Source: JACCXG01 sp963834305
GTDB taxonomy: Bacteria > Acidobacteriota > Vicinamibacteria > Vicinamibacterales > 2-12-FULL-66-21
NCBI GenBank assembly: GCA_963834305.1
Contig: CAWIAX010000001.1
Coordinates: 372,001-436,000 of the forward strand
Direction of reading: 5' to 3'
Length of the DNA: 64,000 nucleotides
In this document: positions 1 to 10,866 of the stretch, piece by piece
How the letters are laid out: the number at the start of each line of letters is the position of its first letter
Position numbering within the stretch: the stretch's first letter is position 1
The notes under the pieces: generated by a model
What the model saw: the letters and a program-made list of their open reading frames with translations, nothing else
Database searches by the model: none
What the model was told of the DNA's origin: nothing
Translations under genes and position numbers: made by a program

Positions 1-2
1 AG

Positions 3-1772
<1,770 letters not shown>

Positions 1773-1790
1773 CCGCGGCGTGGGCAGACG

Positions 1791-2885
1791 ATGGACCACT
1801 ACACCGTGCTCGGATTGAGCCAGGGGGCGAGCGTCGCGGACATCAAGCGCGCGTATCGCCGGCTGGCGCGGCGGTATCACCCGGGGGTCAACCCGGGTGA
1901 CCGCGCGGCCGAGGCGCTGTTCCGCCGGATCACCGACGCCTATGAAACGCTGGTGGATCCGTCCCGGCGGCAGCGCTACGACGCGGGTGCCGGCGGCGGG
2001 AGTGCCGCGCCGGCGGCGGCGCGCGCATCGTTCGAGTTCGCCGGGTTCGATTTTTCGGTGGCCGCGCACGGGGCGCAGGCCGCCACGTTCAGTGAATTGT
2101 TCGCGGAGATCCTGCACCCGGTGGCGCCGGCGGGCGGCGGCCGGCCGGAGCCGGGCGCCGACCTGCACGCCACGCTGGCCGTGACGTTCCTCGAGGCGAT
2201 GCGCGGCGCCGAGCGGCAGGTGGTGGTGACGCGGCAGGATGTCTGCCGCGTGTGCCGCGGCAGCGGCCACGTCGTGACGGCCGAAGGGCGCTGCGCCGCG
2301 TGCCATGCCACCGGGTCGGTGCGGTGGGCCCGCGGGCACATGGTGTTCTCGAAGCCGTGCGCGGCGTGCCACGGCACCGGCCGGCAGCGGCAGCAGCGGT
2401 GCGGCGTCTGCGCGTCGCACGGGCGCGTGGTGCGGAGCGACGCCATCCCGGTGTCGGTGCCGCCCGGCACGCCCGACGGCGCCCGGATCCGCATCGCCGA
2501 GCAGGGGCATGCCGGCCAGCACGGCGGCCGCACCGGCGACCTCTACGTGACCGTGCAGGTCGCGCCGCACCCGGTGCTGCAGCGCCGCGGCGACGATCTG
2601 TGGATGCAGCTGCCGGTCGCCGTGCACGAAGCCGTGCTGGGCGCCCGCGTCGAGGCGCCGTCGCTGGACGGTCCGATCCGCCTCCGCATTCCCCCCGGCA
2701 CCCAGGCCGGCCAGCAGTTCCGCATCGACGGCCGCGGCGTCCCGACGCCGTCCGGCGGCCGCGGCGATCTGATCGTCGAGGTGCGCCTGGTCCTTCCCTC
2801 GCGCGTCGACGAACGCTCCCGCGAGCTGATGCGGGAGTTCGGCGCGCGCAACCACGAAGACGTGCGAGCCGGAGTCGCCCTGTGA
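1791..2885 (+). CDS. dnaJ: DnaJ-type co-chaperone with variant HPG motif in its J domain
   Basis: Type I DnaJ (Hsp40) of 364 aa, which delivers substrates to DnaK. The J domain (about 1-65) has the usual helices, but the invariant HPD tripeptide reads HPG (residues 30-32), so the Asp that normally triggers DnaK ATP hydrolysis is absent. Four zinc-binding CxxC pairs follow at Cys152, 168, 190 and 204. The second (CAACHATG) and fourth (CGVCASHG) deviate from the CxxCxGxG consensus. The C-terminal substrate domains are present (IPPGTQAGQQFRI). The linker is Ala-rich rather than a clear G/F region. ATG at 1791 lies 18 nt after dnaK. The fold is clear; whether it activates DnaK normally is an open question. 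Confidence 0.9.
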   Translation: MDHYTVLGLSQGASVADIKRAYRRLARRYHPGVNPGDRAAEALFRRITDAYETLVDPSRRQRYDAGAGGGSAAPAAARASFEFAGFDFSVAAHGAQAATFSELFAEILHPVAPAGGGRPEPGADLHATLAVTFLEAMRGAERQVVVTRQDVCRVCRGSGHVVTAEGRCAACHATGSVRWARGHMVFSKPCAACHGTGRQRQQRCGVCASHGRVVRSDAIPVSVPPGTPDGARIRIAEQGHAGQHGGRTGDLYVTVQVAPHPVLQRRGDDLWMQLPVAVHEAVLGARVEAPSLDGPIRLRIPPGTQAGQQFRIDGRGVPTPSGGRGDLIVEVRLVLPSRVDERSRELMREFGARNHEDVRAGVAL

Positions 2886-2890
2886 GTCCG

Positions 2891-3316
<426 letters not shown>

Positions 3317-3331
3317 ACCGTCCGGCACGGA

Positions 3332-3337
3332 TACAAT
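3332..3337 (+). promoter_or_regulatory. -10 element TACAAT just before the sigma-factor gene
   Basis: TACAAT ends 6 nt before the ATG at 3344. A start point 6-7 nt downstream would fall on the start codon, giving a leaderless transcript. No convincing -35 box is seen. It is one of several such boxes in this window. Confidence 0.5.
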
Positions 3338-3343
3338 GGCGGC

Positions 3344-4204
3344 ATGCGCCGCGGTCCCGACGCCGGATCGGAATCGGATGCGCTGCAGGCCTACCTGCGG
3401 GCGATCGCCCGGCTGCCGCGGCTGACCGTCGACGAGGAGCGCGAGCTGGGGCGCCGCGTCCAGGCCGGCGATGAAGAGGCGCTGCGGCGGCTCGTCGAAG
3501 GCAACCTGCGGTTCGTCGTCAGCTACGCCAAGCGCTACCGCGGCCTCGGCGTCTCCTTCCTCGACCTCGTCCACGAAGGCAATCTCGGGCTGATCGAGGC
3601 CGCCCGGCGGTTCGACCCCGGGCGCAACGTCAAGTTCATCACCTACGCCGTCTGGTGGATCCGCCAGGCGCTCACCCACGCACTGTCCATGCAGGTCCGG
3701 GCGTTTTCGCTGCCGCAGAAGCTCTCCGGCGCGGCCGCCCGGCTCAATCGCGAGGTCGCGGAGCTGACCGGGCAGCTGGAGCGCCCGCCGACGCCGGGCG
3801 AGATTGCCGCCGACATGGATCTGTCGGAAGCGGACGTCGCGGCGCTGCTCCAGATTGGCGCCCGCGACGTCTCGCTCAGCGAACGCCCGGGCGGTGAGAG
3901 CGACGACGGTGGTCCCGAGCTCGGCGACCTGATCGAAGCCGACAGCGCGCCGTTCGAAGATGATCTCGTCCGCCAGTCGCTCGTCGACCGCGTGCGGGCC
4001 GCGCTCTCGGAGCTCGACGACAAGGAGCGCGAGGTCGTCGAGCTGCGCTTCGGGCTCGATCGCGACGGCGAGATGCGCACGCTGCAGGAGATTGGCGACA
4101 CGCTGAAGCTCTCGCGCGAGCGCATCCGCCAGATCGAGTCGCGCGCCAAGGAAAAACTGCGGCGCTCGAAGCGGGCGAAGGAGCTGCGCAGCTATCTGAA
4201 CTGA
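3344..4204 (+). CDS. RNA polymerase sigma-70 family factor (RpoD/SigA-like, no region 1.1)
   Basis: A 286-aa sigma factor. Region 1.2 is YLRAIARLPRLTVDEERELG. Region 2 has the core-binding and -10-recognition segments DLVHEGNLGLIEAARRFDP and FITYAVWWIRQA. Region 3 covers about 125-190. Region 4 has LQEIGDTLKLSRERIRQIESRA, the -35-reading helix-turn-helix. It is far shorter than a housekeeping RpoD because region 1.1 and the non-conserved domain are missing, so it is a group 2/3 or RpoH-like factor. It follows hspR by 27 nt, and the heat-shock neighbours suggest a stress role, which is inference. Its own -10 box sits immediately upstream, so it can be transcribed independently. Confidence 0.92.
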   Translation: MRRGPDAGSESDALQAYLRAIARLPRLTVDEERELGRRVQAGDEEALRRLVEGNLRFVVSYAKRYRGLGVSFLDLVHEGNLGLIEAARRFDPGRNVKFITYAVWWIRQALTHALSMQVRAFSLPQKLSGAAARLNREVAELTGQLERPPTPGEIAADMDLSEADVAALLQIGARDVSLSERPGGESDDGGPELGDLIEADSAPFEDDLVRQSLVDRVRAALSELDDKEREVVELRFGLDRDGEMRTLQEIGDTLKLSRERIRQIESRAKEKLRRSKRAKELRSYLN

Positions 4205-4206
4205 GG

Positions 4207-4212
4207 TACAAT
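4207..4212 (+). promoter_or_regulatory. -10 element TACAAT before the DnaC-like gene
   Basis: GGTACAAT lies just after the sigma-factor stop codon, and TACAAT ends 13 nt before the ATG at 4226. This predicts a leader of about 6 nt. No -35 match is clear. Confidence 0.45.
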
Positions 4213-4225
4213 CCTCGTCTCGCCG

Positions 4226-5080
4226 ATGTCCTGTTCCCTTTGCGACGATACCGGGTGGAAGCCCGTCGACCGCGCTGACGCCGGCGGCGCGCGGCGCGTG
4301 GAGCGCTGCGACTGCTGGCGCGACGGCCTCACCGCGCGGCTGCTCGAGCAGGCGCGCGTACCGCCGCGGTATCGCAAGTGCGATCTCGACGCCTTTGTCA
4401 TCTACCCGAACGAGAAGCTCACCGCCGTGGTCCGCCAGGCGCGCAAGTTCGCCGAGGACTTTCCCGCCAACCCGCGCGGCCTCTGCCTGATCGGGCCGCC
4501 CGGCATCGGCAAGACGCACCTGGCGGTCGCCGTGCTGCGCCAGGTCATCCTGACCAAGGGCGCCCGCGGCCTGTTCTACGACACACGCGATCTCCTCCGC
4601 GTCATCCGCAGCACCTACAACCCGCTCGTGCGCACGGCGGAGATGGACATCCTGCGGCCGGTGATGGAGGCGGACCTCCTCGTGCTCGACGACCTCGGCT
4701 CGGAAAAGACCTCCGAATGGGTCGAAGAGACGATGAACCTGATCGTCAATACCCGCTACAACGAGCGGCGCCACACCATCTTCACGTCCAACTACGAGGA
4801 CACCCCAGACGATGCCGACCCCGAGTGCCTGAAGGCGCGGATCGGCTTCCGCATCCACTCGCGGCTGCACGAGATGTGCGACTTCCTGGAGTACGACGGC
4901 GCCGACTACCGGCACCTGCCGCCGAACGGCGGCGTCGACGACCTCGTGGCGATGTGGAAGGTCAAACCGAGCCGGCGCACGCTGCCCGCGCGCTCGAAGG
5001 GCCCCATCCGCGCGCAGATCCGTCAACCCGATCCGCGCGGACGCGAACTCGGCTGGACCGGCGGCAAGGCGGGGAGCTGA
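4226..5080 (+). CDS. DnaC/DnaI-like AAA+ ATPase (putative helicase loader)
   Basis: A 284-aa P-loop ATPase of the DnaC/DnaI/IstB class. The N-terminal CSLCDDTGWKP and ERCDCW segments make a small zinc-binding knuckle like that of DnaI. Walker A is GPPGIGKTHLAVA (about residue 90) and Walker B is LLVLDDLGSEKTSEW; sensor 1 is the TSNYED segment. The family loads the replicative helicase, and IstB relatives serve transposons. No transposase or terminal repeat is nearby, so a chromosomal loader is favoured. The C-terminal tail (about 245-284) is basic and poorly conserved. hemW follows 17 nt downstream. Confidence 0.82.
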   Translation: MSCSLCDDTGWKPVDRADAGGARRVERCDCWRDGLTARLLEQARVPPRYRKCDLDAFVIYPNEKLTAVVRQARKFAEDFPANPRGLCLIGPPGIGKTHLAVAVLRQVILTKGARGLFYDTRDLLRVIRSTYNPLVRTAEMDILRPVMEADLLVLDDLGSEKTSEWVEETMNLIVNTRYNERRHTIFTSNYEDTPDDADPECLKARIGFRIHSRLHEMCDFLEYDGADYRHLPPNGGVDDLVAMWKVKPSRRTLPARSKGPIRAQIRQPDPRGRELGWTGGKAGS

Positions 5081-5097
5081 CGCCCGGAACGCCTGCG

Positions 5098-6231
5098 ATG
5101 TCCCTCGGGCTCTACCTCCACATTCCCTTCTGCAGCGCCATCTGCAACTACTGCAACTTCAACCGCGGGCTCTTCGACGCGGCGGTCAAGACGCGCTACG
5201 TCGCCGCGCTCGAGGCGGAGATCCGGCGCGCGGGGGCCGCGGACGGCGGCGTCACGCCGGCCGACACCATCTTCTTTGGCGGCGGCACGCCGTCGCTGCT
5301 CGAGCCCGAGGAGATCGGCCGCCTGATCCAGGCGTGCCGCGAGTCGTTCGTCCTGGCCGGGGATGCCGAGGTCACGCTCGAAACCAACCCGGAGACCTCG
5401 TCGCGCGAGCGGATGGAACGATTTCGCGCGGCCGGTGTCAATCGCATCAGCTTCGGGGTGCAGTCGTTCCGGGAGCCGGAACTGCGCCGGCTGGGGCGGC
5501 TGCACACGGCCGGGCGCGCGATCCGGGCGGTGGACGAGGCGCGGGCCGGCGGCGTCGACAACATCAGCCTCGATCTGATGATGTGGCTGCCGCAGCAGTC
5601 GCGGACCGACTGGCAGGAGAGCGTGGAGACCCTGATCGAGGTTGGCCCGGAGCATGCTTCGCTGTACCTGCTGGAGCTCTACCCGAACGCGCCGCTGAAG
5701 GAGGAGATGGCGCGGGCGGGATGGTCGCTGGCGCCGGATGAAGACGCCGCGGACATGTACTTATGGAGTCTCGAGCGGCTGGACCAGGCGGGGTACGGCC
5801 AGTACGAGATTTCAAACGTGTCGCGGCCGGGGTCCGAGTCCCGGCACAACCTCAAGTACTGGACCGACGGCGAATGGCTGGGGTTCGGGTGTGGCGCGCA
5901 CTCGACCCGCGCCGGCGTGAGGTGGAAGAACGTGTCCGCGACTGAGGCGTATATTGCCCGCGTCGCGGCAGGCGAGGCCGTCGTCGCCGAAACCAACCGG
6001 CTGACCCCGGACGGGCGGCTGGAGGATGCGCTCTTCACCGGCTTGCGCCTCACGGCCGGTCTCGACACCGAGGCCGTCGGGGCGCGCTACGGCGTGGACG
6101 TCTGGGGCCGGTTCGGCCCGGCCCTCGAACCGTTCGTCGCGGAGGGGCTGCTGCTCCGGGACGGAGGCCGCCTCCGGCTCACCCGCCCGGGGATGCTCGT
6201 GGCCAATGAAATCATGGCTGTTTTCGTCTGA
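5098..6231 (+). CDS. hemW: Radical SAM heme chaperone HemW
   Basis: A 377-aa radical SAM protein of the HemN/HemW family. The ATG at 5098 is chosen because translation begins MSLGLYLHIPFC, directly before the cluster motif CSAICNYC (CxxxCxxC). The open frame extends far upstream but only as a shadow of the previous gene. Other family marks are FFGGGTPSLL and, near residue 255, RHNLKYW, which fits the HNxxYW heme-binding motif that distinguishes HemW from coproporphyrinogen oxidase HemN. HemW-type proteins bind heme and pass it to acceptors; I infer that role here. Confidence 0.9.
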   Translation: MSLGLYLHIPFCSAICNYCNFNRGLFDAAVKTRYVAALEAEIRRAGAADGGVTPADTIFFGGGTPSLLEPEEIGRLIQACRESFVLAGDAEVTLETNPETSSRERMERFRAAGVNRISFGVQSFREPELRRLGRLHTAGRAIRAVDEARAGGVDNISLDLMMWLPQQSRTDWQESVETLIEVGPEHASLYLLELYPNAPLKEEMARAGWSLAPDEDAADMYLWSLERLDQAGYGQYEISNVSRPGSESRHNLKYWTDGEWLGFGCGAHSTRAGVRWKNVSATEAYIARVAAGEAVVAETNRLTPDGRLEDALFTGLRLTAGLDTEAVGARYGVDVWGRFGPALEPFVAEGLLLRDGGRLRLTRPGMLVANEIMAVFV

Positions 6232-6248
6232 TTGGGATGTCGGTATGG

Positions 6249-6254
6249 TACACT
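6249..6254 (+). promoter_or_regulatory. -10-like element TACACT before the small secreted protein gene
   Basis: GGTACACT sits 38 nt before the ATG at 6293. Unlike the leaderless-type boxes elsewhere, this leader contains a strong AGGAGGAG ribosome-binding site at about 6281-6288. Confidence 0.4.
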
Positions 6255-6292
6255 CGGCCACTCTCAGAGGCCTTGGACTAGGAGGAGATTGA

Positions 6293-6820
6293 ATGCGTCG
6301 CCCCTTCGTGATTTCGACCGGCGCTCTCGCGCTGGCGCTCGTTCCCGCCGGCCTGTTCGCCCAGACGCCCCCGGCGCAGCAGACCCCGGCGCAGCCTGCC
6401 GCCACGGCGCCGGCCGCCGGGCAGGAGACCGCCAAGCCGGCCGAGCCCGCGCTCTCGTTCACCAGTAACGCCGGCCTCCTGCTCATCCAGGTGAAGCCGG
6501 ATCAGACCGCCGCGTTCGAGGAGATGATCGCGAAGCTGCGGTCGGCGCTGGCGGGGTCGACGGACGCCGCGCTGAAGGCGCAGGGCAGCGGCATCAAGGT
6601 GTACAAGTCCTCGGAGGGCATGCAGGGCAACGCGCTCTACGTCCTCGTCGCCGATCCGGCCACGCCCAACACCGAGTACTACCCGCTGCAGCTGCTCGCG
6701 AAGGTGATGACCGACGAGCAGAAGCGCGCCCCCGAAACGCAGGAAATGTTCAAGCGCTACGCGGACGTGTTCGCGGGCGTGAACAAGCTCAATCTCGCGC
6801 CCCTCGCCGGCGGGATGTAG
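6293..6820 (+). CDS. Small secreted protein of unknown function
   Basis: A 175-aa protein with a Sec signal peptide (MRRPFVISTGALALALVPAGLFAQ, cleavage likely after AFA-type residues near 23) and a Pro/Ala/Gln-rich linker to about residue 55. A compact alpha/beta domain follows, with segments such as LLLIQVKPDQTAAFEEMI and NALYVLVADPATP, resembling dimeric alpha-beta-barrel monooxygenase-like folds. No catalytic residues can be assigned. A very good Shine-Dalgarno (AGGAGGAG, 4-5 nt before ATG) suggests strong translation. It stands alone with its own promoter and is followed by a hairpin. Function unknown. Confidence 0.8.
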   Translation: MRRPFVISTGALALALVPAGLFAQTPPAQQTPAQPAATAPAAGQETAKPAEPALSFTSNAGLLLIQVKPDQTAAFEEMIAKLRSALAGSTDAALKAQGSGIKVYKSSEGMQGNALYVLVADPATPNTEYYPLQLLAKVMTDEQKRAPETQEMFKRYADVFAGVNKLNLAPLAGGM

Positions 6821-6843
6821 CAGGATCGGCCGCGGCCGTCAGC

Positions 6844-6875
6844 GCAGGGAGGGGGACATGGCGCCCTCTCCCTGC
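6844..6875. terminator. Hairpin between convergent genes (possible bidirectional terminator)
   Basis: GCAGGGAG at 6844-6851 pairs with CTCCCTGC at 6868-6875. The stem extends inward with G/C pairs and one G-T pair. It lies between the + strand gene ending at 6820 and the - strand gene ending at 6910. There is no T tract, so intrinsic termination would be non-canonical. Confidence 0.5.
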
Positions 6876-6909
6876 AGCTCTGTAGCTCTGTCGGGCCGCG
6901 CCGCCGGCG

Positions 6910-7389
6910 TTAGAACTTCAGGTTCAGCCCCGCATAGAACCGCTGCGGCCGCGCGTGCCGCGGCGACCCGCGCAGCGTGAAGACCCGGTAGTCCAGCCGC
7001 AGCCGCAGCGGGCCGAGCAGCGACAGTTTCACCCCGCCGCCGATATTCCCTCCCACGTTCGTTTCCGAGTCGCCGGCCAGCGTTTCGCGGTACACGCCGC
7101 CGCCCGCCGTGCCGTAGAACTGCATCCCGGCAATCGGCACCGGCGTCTGGACCAGCCCGTTCCCCATGAACGTGCGCAGGCTCGGCGACAGCTCAGCCAG
7201 GTCCTCGCTGGCGTTGGCATACTCGAACTCGAAGCCGACAATCAGCAGCCCCGCGCCGGCGCTGAAGCCGCGCACCGGCCGGTTCGACGGGGTCGAATTG
7301 ACGCCGAGAAACGCGGTGATGTCGGCGGCGGCGCGCGAGGGCACGGCGAGCGCCGCGAGGCAGACGAACGGGATGACCAGCTTGCGCAT
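6910..7389 (-). CDS. Small outer-membrane beta-barrel protein
   Basis: A 159-aa protein starting at the ATG at 7389, which gives a clean signal peptide (MRKLVIPFVCLAALAVPSRAAA). The frame stays open upstream to 7620 but overlaps the acyl-CoA dehydrogenase gene. The mature part has alternating hydrophobic strands rich in Gly and aromatics (GGGVYRETLAG, NIGGGVKLSLLGPLRLRLDYRVF) and ends in a terminal Phe (LNLKF), the C-terminal signature recognised by the BAM complex. It is probably an 8-stranded OmpA/OprF-like barrel domain. It is divergent from the dehydrogenase at 7430, with 40 nt between starts. Specific function unknown. Confidence 0.75.
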   Translation of the reverse strand: MRKLVIPFVCLAALAVPSRAAADITAFLGVNSTPSNRPVRGFSAGAGLLIVGFEFEYANASEDLAELSPSLRTFMGNGLVQTPVPIAGMQFYGTAGGGVYRETLAGDSETNVGGNIGGGVKLSLLGPLRLRLDYRVFTLRGSPRHARPQRFYAGLNLKF

Positions 7390-7416
7390 GCCGCCAGCAT
7401 AGCAGCTCCAATCTGA

Positions 7417-7422
7417 TACATT
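7417..7422 (+). promoter_or_regulatory. -10-like TACATT before acyl-CoA dehydrogenase
   Basis: GATACATT ends 7 nt before the ATG at 7430, inside the 40-nt gap between divergent genes. The spacing implies a leaderless mRNA. Confidence 0.45.
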
Positions 7423-7429
7423 TCCAGCG

Positions 7430-8568
7430 ATGGATTTCCGACTGACCGAGGACCAGGAGATCCTCCGCCGCAGCGTGCGCGAGTTCGCCGAGGCGGAGAT
7501 CCGCCCGCACGTCATGGCGTGGGACGAGGCGCAGGGGTTCTCGATGGACCTGCTGCCCAAGCTGGCGGCGCTCGGGCTCACCGGCATCCAGTTCCCCGAG
7601 GAATACGGCGGCTCCGGCATGTCGGCCGTGGACTACTGCCTCTGCATCGAGGAGCTCGCCCGGGTCTGCCCGGCGGTGGCGCTGTCGGTGGCGGCGCACA
7701 ACGGCCTGTGCACGGCGCACATCTTCGCCTTCGGCAGCGACGCCCAGAAGCGCACCTGGCTGCCGCGCCTCGTCCGCGGCGAGGTCCTCGGCGCCTGGGG
7801 GCTGACCGAGGCCAGCGCCGGCAGCGACGCCGCCGGCATGCGGACGACGGCGGTGCGGCAGGGGGACGGGTGGGTGGTGAACGGCGCCAAGAGCTTCATC
7901 ACGCACGGCAGGATCGGCGGGGTGATGGTCGTCATCGCGGTCACCGACCGCGCCAAGGGCAATCGCGGCATCTCCGCGTTCATCGTCGAGCACGGCACGC
8001 CCGGCATGGCGCCCGGCAAGAAGGAAGACAAGCTCGGCATGCGCGCCAGCGACACCAGCGAGGTCGTGTTCACCGACTGCCGGGTCCCGGCGTCGCAGCT
8101 GCTCGGGGAGGAAGGGCAGGGCTTCCTCAATACGCTGCAGATCCTCGACGCCGGGCGCATCGGCATCGCCGCGCTGTCGGTCGGGCTGGCGCAGGGCGCC
8201 TACGAGGCGGCGCGCGGCTACGCGCAGGAGCGCCGCCAGTTCGGCCAGCCGATCGCCGCGTTCCAGGCGATCCAGTGGAAGCTGGCGGACGCCGCCACGC
8301 GCATCGAAGCGGCGCGCCTGCTCACCTATCGCGCCGCCTACCTCAAGGACACCGGCGTGCGGATGACGCGGGAGTCGTCGATGGCCAAGCTGTTCGCCAG
8401 CGAGATGGCGGTGCAGGTCGCCGACGACTGCGTGCAGATCCACGGCGGCTACGGCTTCGTGAAGGACTACCCGGCCGAGAAGTACTTCCGCGACGTCAAG
8501 CTGCTGACCATCGGCGAAGGCACGAGCGAGATCCAGCGCCTCGTGATCGCGCGTCAGCTGCTCGGCCA

Positions 8569-8572
<4 letters not shown>
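7430..8572 (+). CDS. Acyl-CoA dehydrogenase (short/medium-chain family)
   Basis: A 380-aa FAD-dependent acyl-CoA dehydrogenase that introduces the alpha,beta double bond into acyl-CoA and passes electrons to ETF. Family marks are GLTEASAGSDA (FAD and substrate contacts), HGRIGGVMVVI, RQFGQPIAAFQ, and the C-terminal IGEGTSEIQRLVIARQ, whose Glu (EGT) is the catalytic base in this family. Length is standard. The stop overlaps the meaB GTG by 3 nt, so the two are translationally coupled; with the epimerase that follows, this suggests branched-chain or propionate carbon flow. The etfAB/ETF-QO genes at 48.7-52.2 kb encode the likely electron acceptors. Confidence 0.93.
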
Positions 8573-9514
<942 letters not shown>

Positions 9515-9604
9515 GGGCGCCGGGCGGGGCGCGGCGCGAGCCGCGGATGGAACGACAGGTGCGCGGACGTGGGTGACGCGCGTTTTGGGGAATCGTGGGG
9601 GGCC

Positions 9605-10015
9605 ATGAAAGCGAGTCTGGATCACGTCGGCATCGCCGTGGCGGCGCTCGACGACGCGCTGGCGTTCTATCGCGATGCGCTCGGCCTCGAGATCGAGCCG
9701 CCCGAGGAGGTCGCGTCGCAGCGGGTCCGGGTGCGCTTCGTTCGCGGCGCCGGCGACGCCCCCCTCGAGCTGCTCGAGCCCACCGCGGCCGATTCGCCGA
9801 TCGCGAAGTTCCTGGCGAAGTGGGGGCCAGGCCTGCATCACGTGGCGCTGCGCGTGGAAGACGTGGCCGCCGCGCTGGCCGAGCTCAAGGCCCGCGGCGT
9901 GCGCCTGATTGACGAGGCGCCGCGGCCGGGGGCACATGGCTCGCGCGTGGCGTTCGTCCACCCCTCCAGCGCCGACGGCGTGCTGGTCGAGCTGATCGAG
10001 CGGGGGCCCGCGTGA
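9605..10015 (+). CDS. mce: Methylmalonyl-CoA epimerase
   Basis: A 136-aa vicinal-oxygen-chelate (glyoxalase-fold) protein. ATG 9605 is chosen because the beta-alpha-beta module starts at once: LDHVGIAVAALDDALAFYRDALGL. The second module has GLHHVALRVEDVAAAL and ends VAFVHPSS, then VLVELIE. His in LDHVGIAV, His in LHHVAL and Glu in VELIE are the family metal ligands. The enzyme racemises (S)- to (R)-methylmalonyl-CoA for the B12-dependent mutase, consistent with meaB just upstream. Gap to meaB is 90 nt. The 3' end overlaps the MBL gene by 4 nt (GTGA). Confidence 0.93.
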   Translation: MKASLDHVGIAVAALDDALAFYRDALGLEIEPPEEVASQRVRVRFVRGAGDAPLELLEPTAADSPIAKFLAKWGPGLHHVALRVEDVAAALAELKARGVRLIDEAPRPGAHGSRVAFVHPSSADGVLVELIERGPA

Positions 10016-10848
10016 AGTTCGGGGACCTCGAGCTCGTCCCGCTCTCCGACGGCGTGCTCGGCCTCGACGGCGGCGCGATGTTCGGCGTGGTCCCGAAGCC
10101 GCTGTGGGAGAAGCGGGCGCCGGCCGACGACCGCAACCGGATCCGGCTGGGGATGCGCCCGCTGCTCGTGTGCGGCGCGGCCACCGTGCTCGTGGATGCT
10201 GGGATCGGCGGCAAGATGGACGACAAGAACGCGCAGATCTACGCGATCGACCGGACCATCAGCCTGGACGGCTCGCTGCGCGCGGCGGGGCTGTCCGGCG
10301 GCGACATCGATCTGGTTCTCGCGACCCATCTGCACTTCGATCATGCCGGCGGCTTCACCCGCCGCGATGACGAGGGCGCCATCGTCCCGGCGTTTCCCCG
10401 CGCGCGCTACCTGATCCGCGCGGGGGAGTGGGCGGACGCGACCCATCCCCACGAACGCAACCGGGCCAGCTACCTGGCGGAGAACTTCGGGCCGCTGGCA
10501 GAGGCCGGCGTGGTGGACTTCATCGACGCGGACGGGCCCGTCGCGCCGGGCGTGCGCGTGGTCCGGACCGGCGGGCACACCATGCATCATCAGATCGTGT
10601 TCATCGAGTCGGCCGGGCGGACGGCGGTGTTTGCCGCCGACCTGCTGCCCACGACCGCGCACCTCGACGATGCCTGGATCATGGGCTACGACCTGTACCC
10701 GATGGACACCCTGGCGTTCAAGCGCGCCTTCGTGCGGGAGGCCATCGAGCGCGAGTATTTGATATTCTTCGAGCACGACCCGGCCGTCGCCGCGGGGTTC
10801 ATCCGTGAGCGGGACGGCCGGCGCGTCGTCGAGCCGGTCACGGTATAG
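10012..10848 (+). CDS. MBL-fold metallohydrolase
   Basis: A 278-aa metallo-beta-lactamase-fold hydrolase without signal peptide. The dinuclear metal motif is THLHFDHAGG (HxHxDH, about residue 104). Further ligands are the His in RTGGHTMHHQ, the Asp in FAADLLPT and the His in FFEHDP. The layout resembles the N-acyl-homoserine-lactonase/AttM-like clade, which also contains many enzymes of unknown substrate, so no substrate is assigned. GTG at 10012 overlaps the mce stop (GTGA), so it is coupled to the methylmalonyl genes. Metal hydrolase is certain; role unknown. Confidence 0.85.
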   Translation: MKFGDLELVPLSDGVLGLDGGAMFGVVPKPLWEKRAPADDRNRIRLGMRPLLVCGAATVLVDAGIGGKMDDKNAQIYAIDRTISLDGSLRAAGLSGGDIDLVLATHLHFDHAGGFTRRDDEGAIVPAFPRARYLIRAGEWADATHPHERNRASYLAENFGPLAEAGVVDFIDADGPVAPGVRVVRTGGHTMHHQIVFIESAGRTAVFAADLLPTTAHLDDAWIMGYDLYPMDTLAFKRAFVREAIEREYLIFFEHDPAVAAGFIRERDGRRVVEPVTV

Positions 10849-10866
10849 CGCGTCCATCACTCATTT

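Noticed and set aside
4226..5080. IstB helper of an IS21-type element
   Set aside because: No IstA transposase, terminal inverted repeat or target duplication nearby; neighbours are housekeeping genes.
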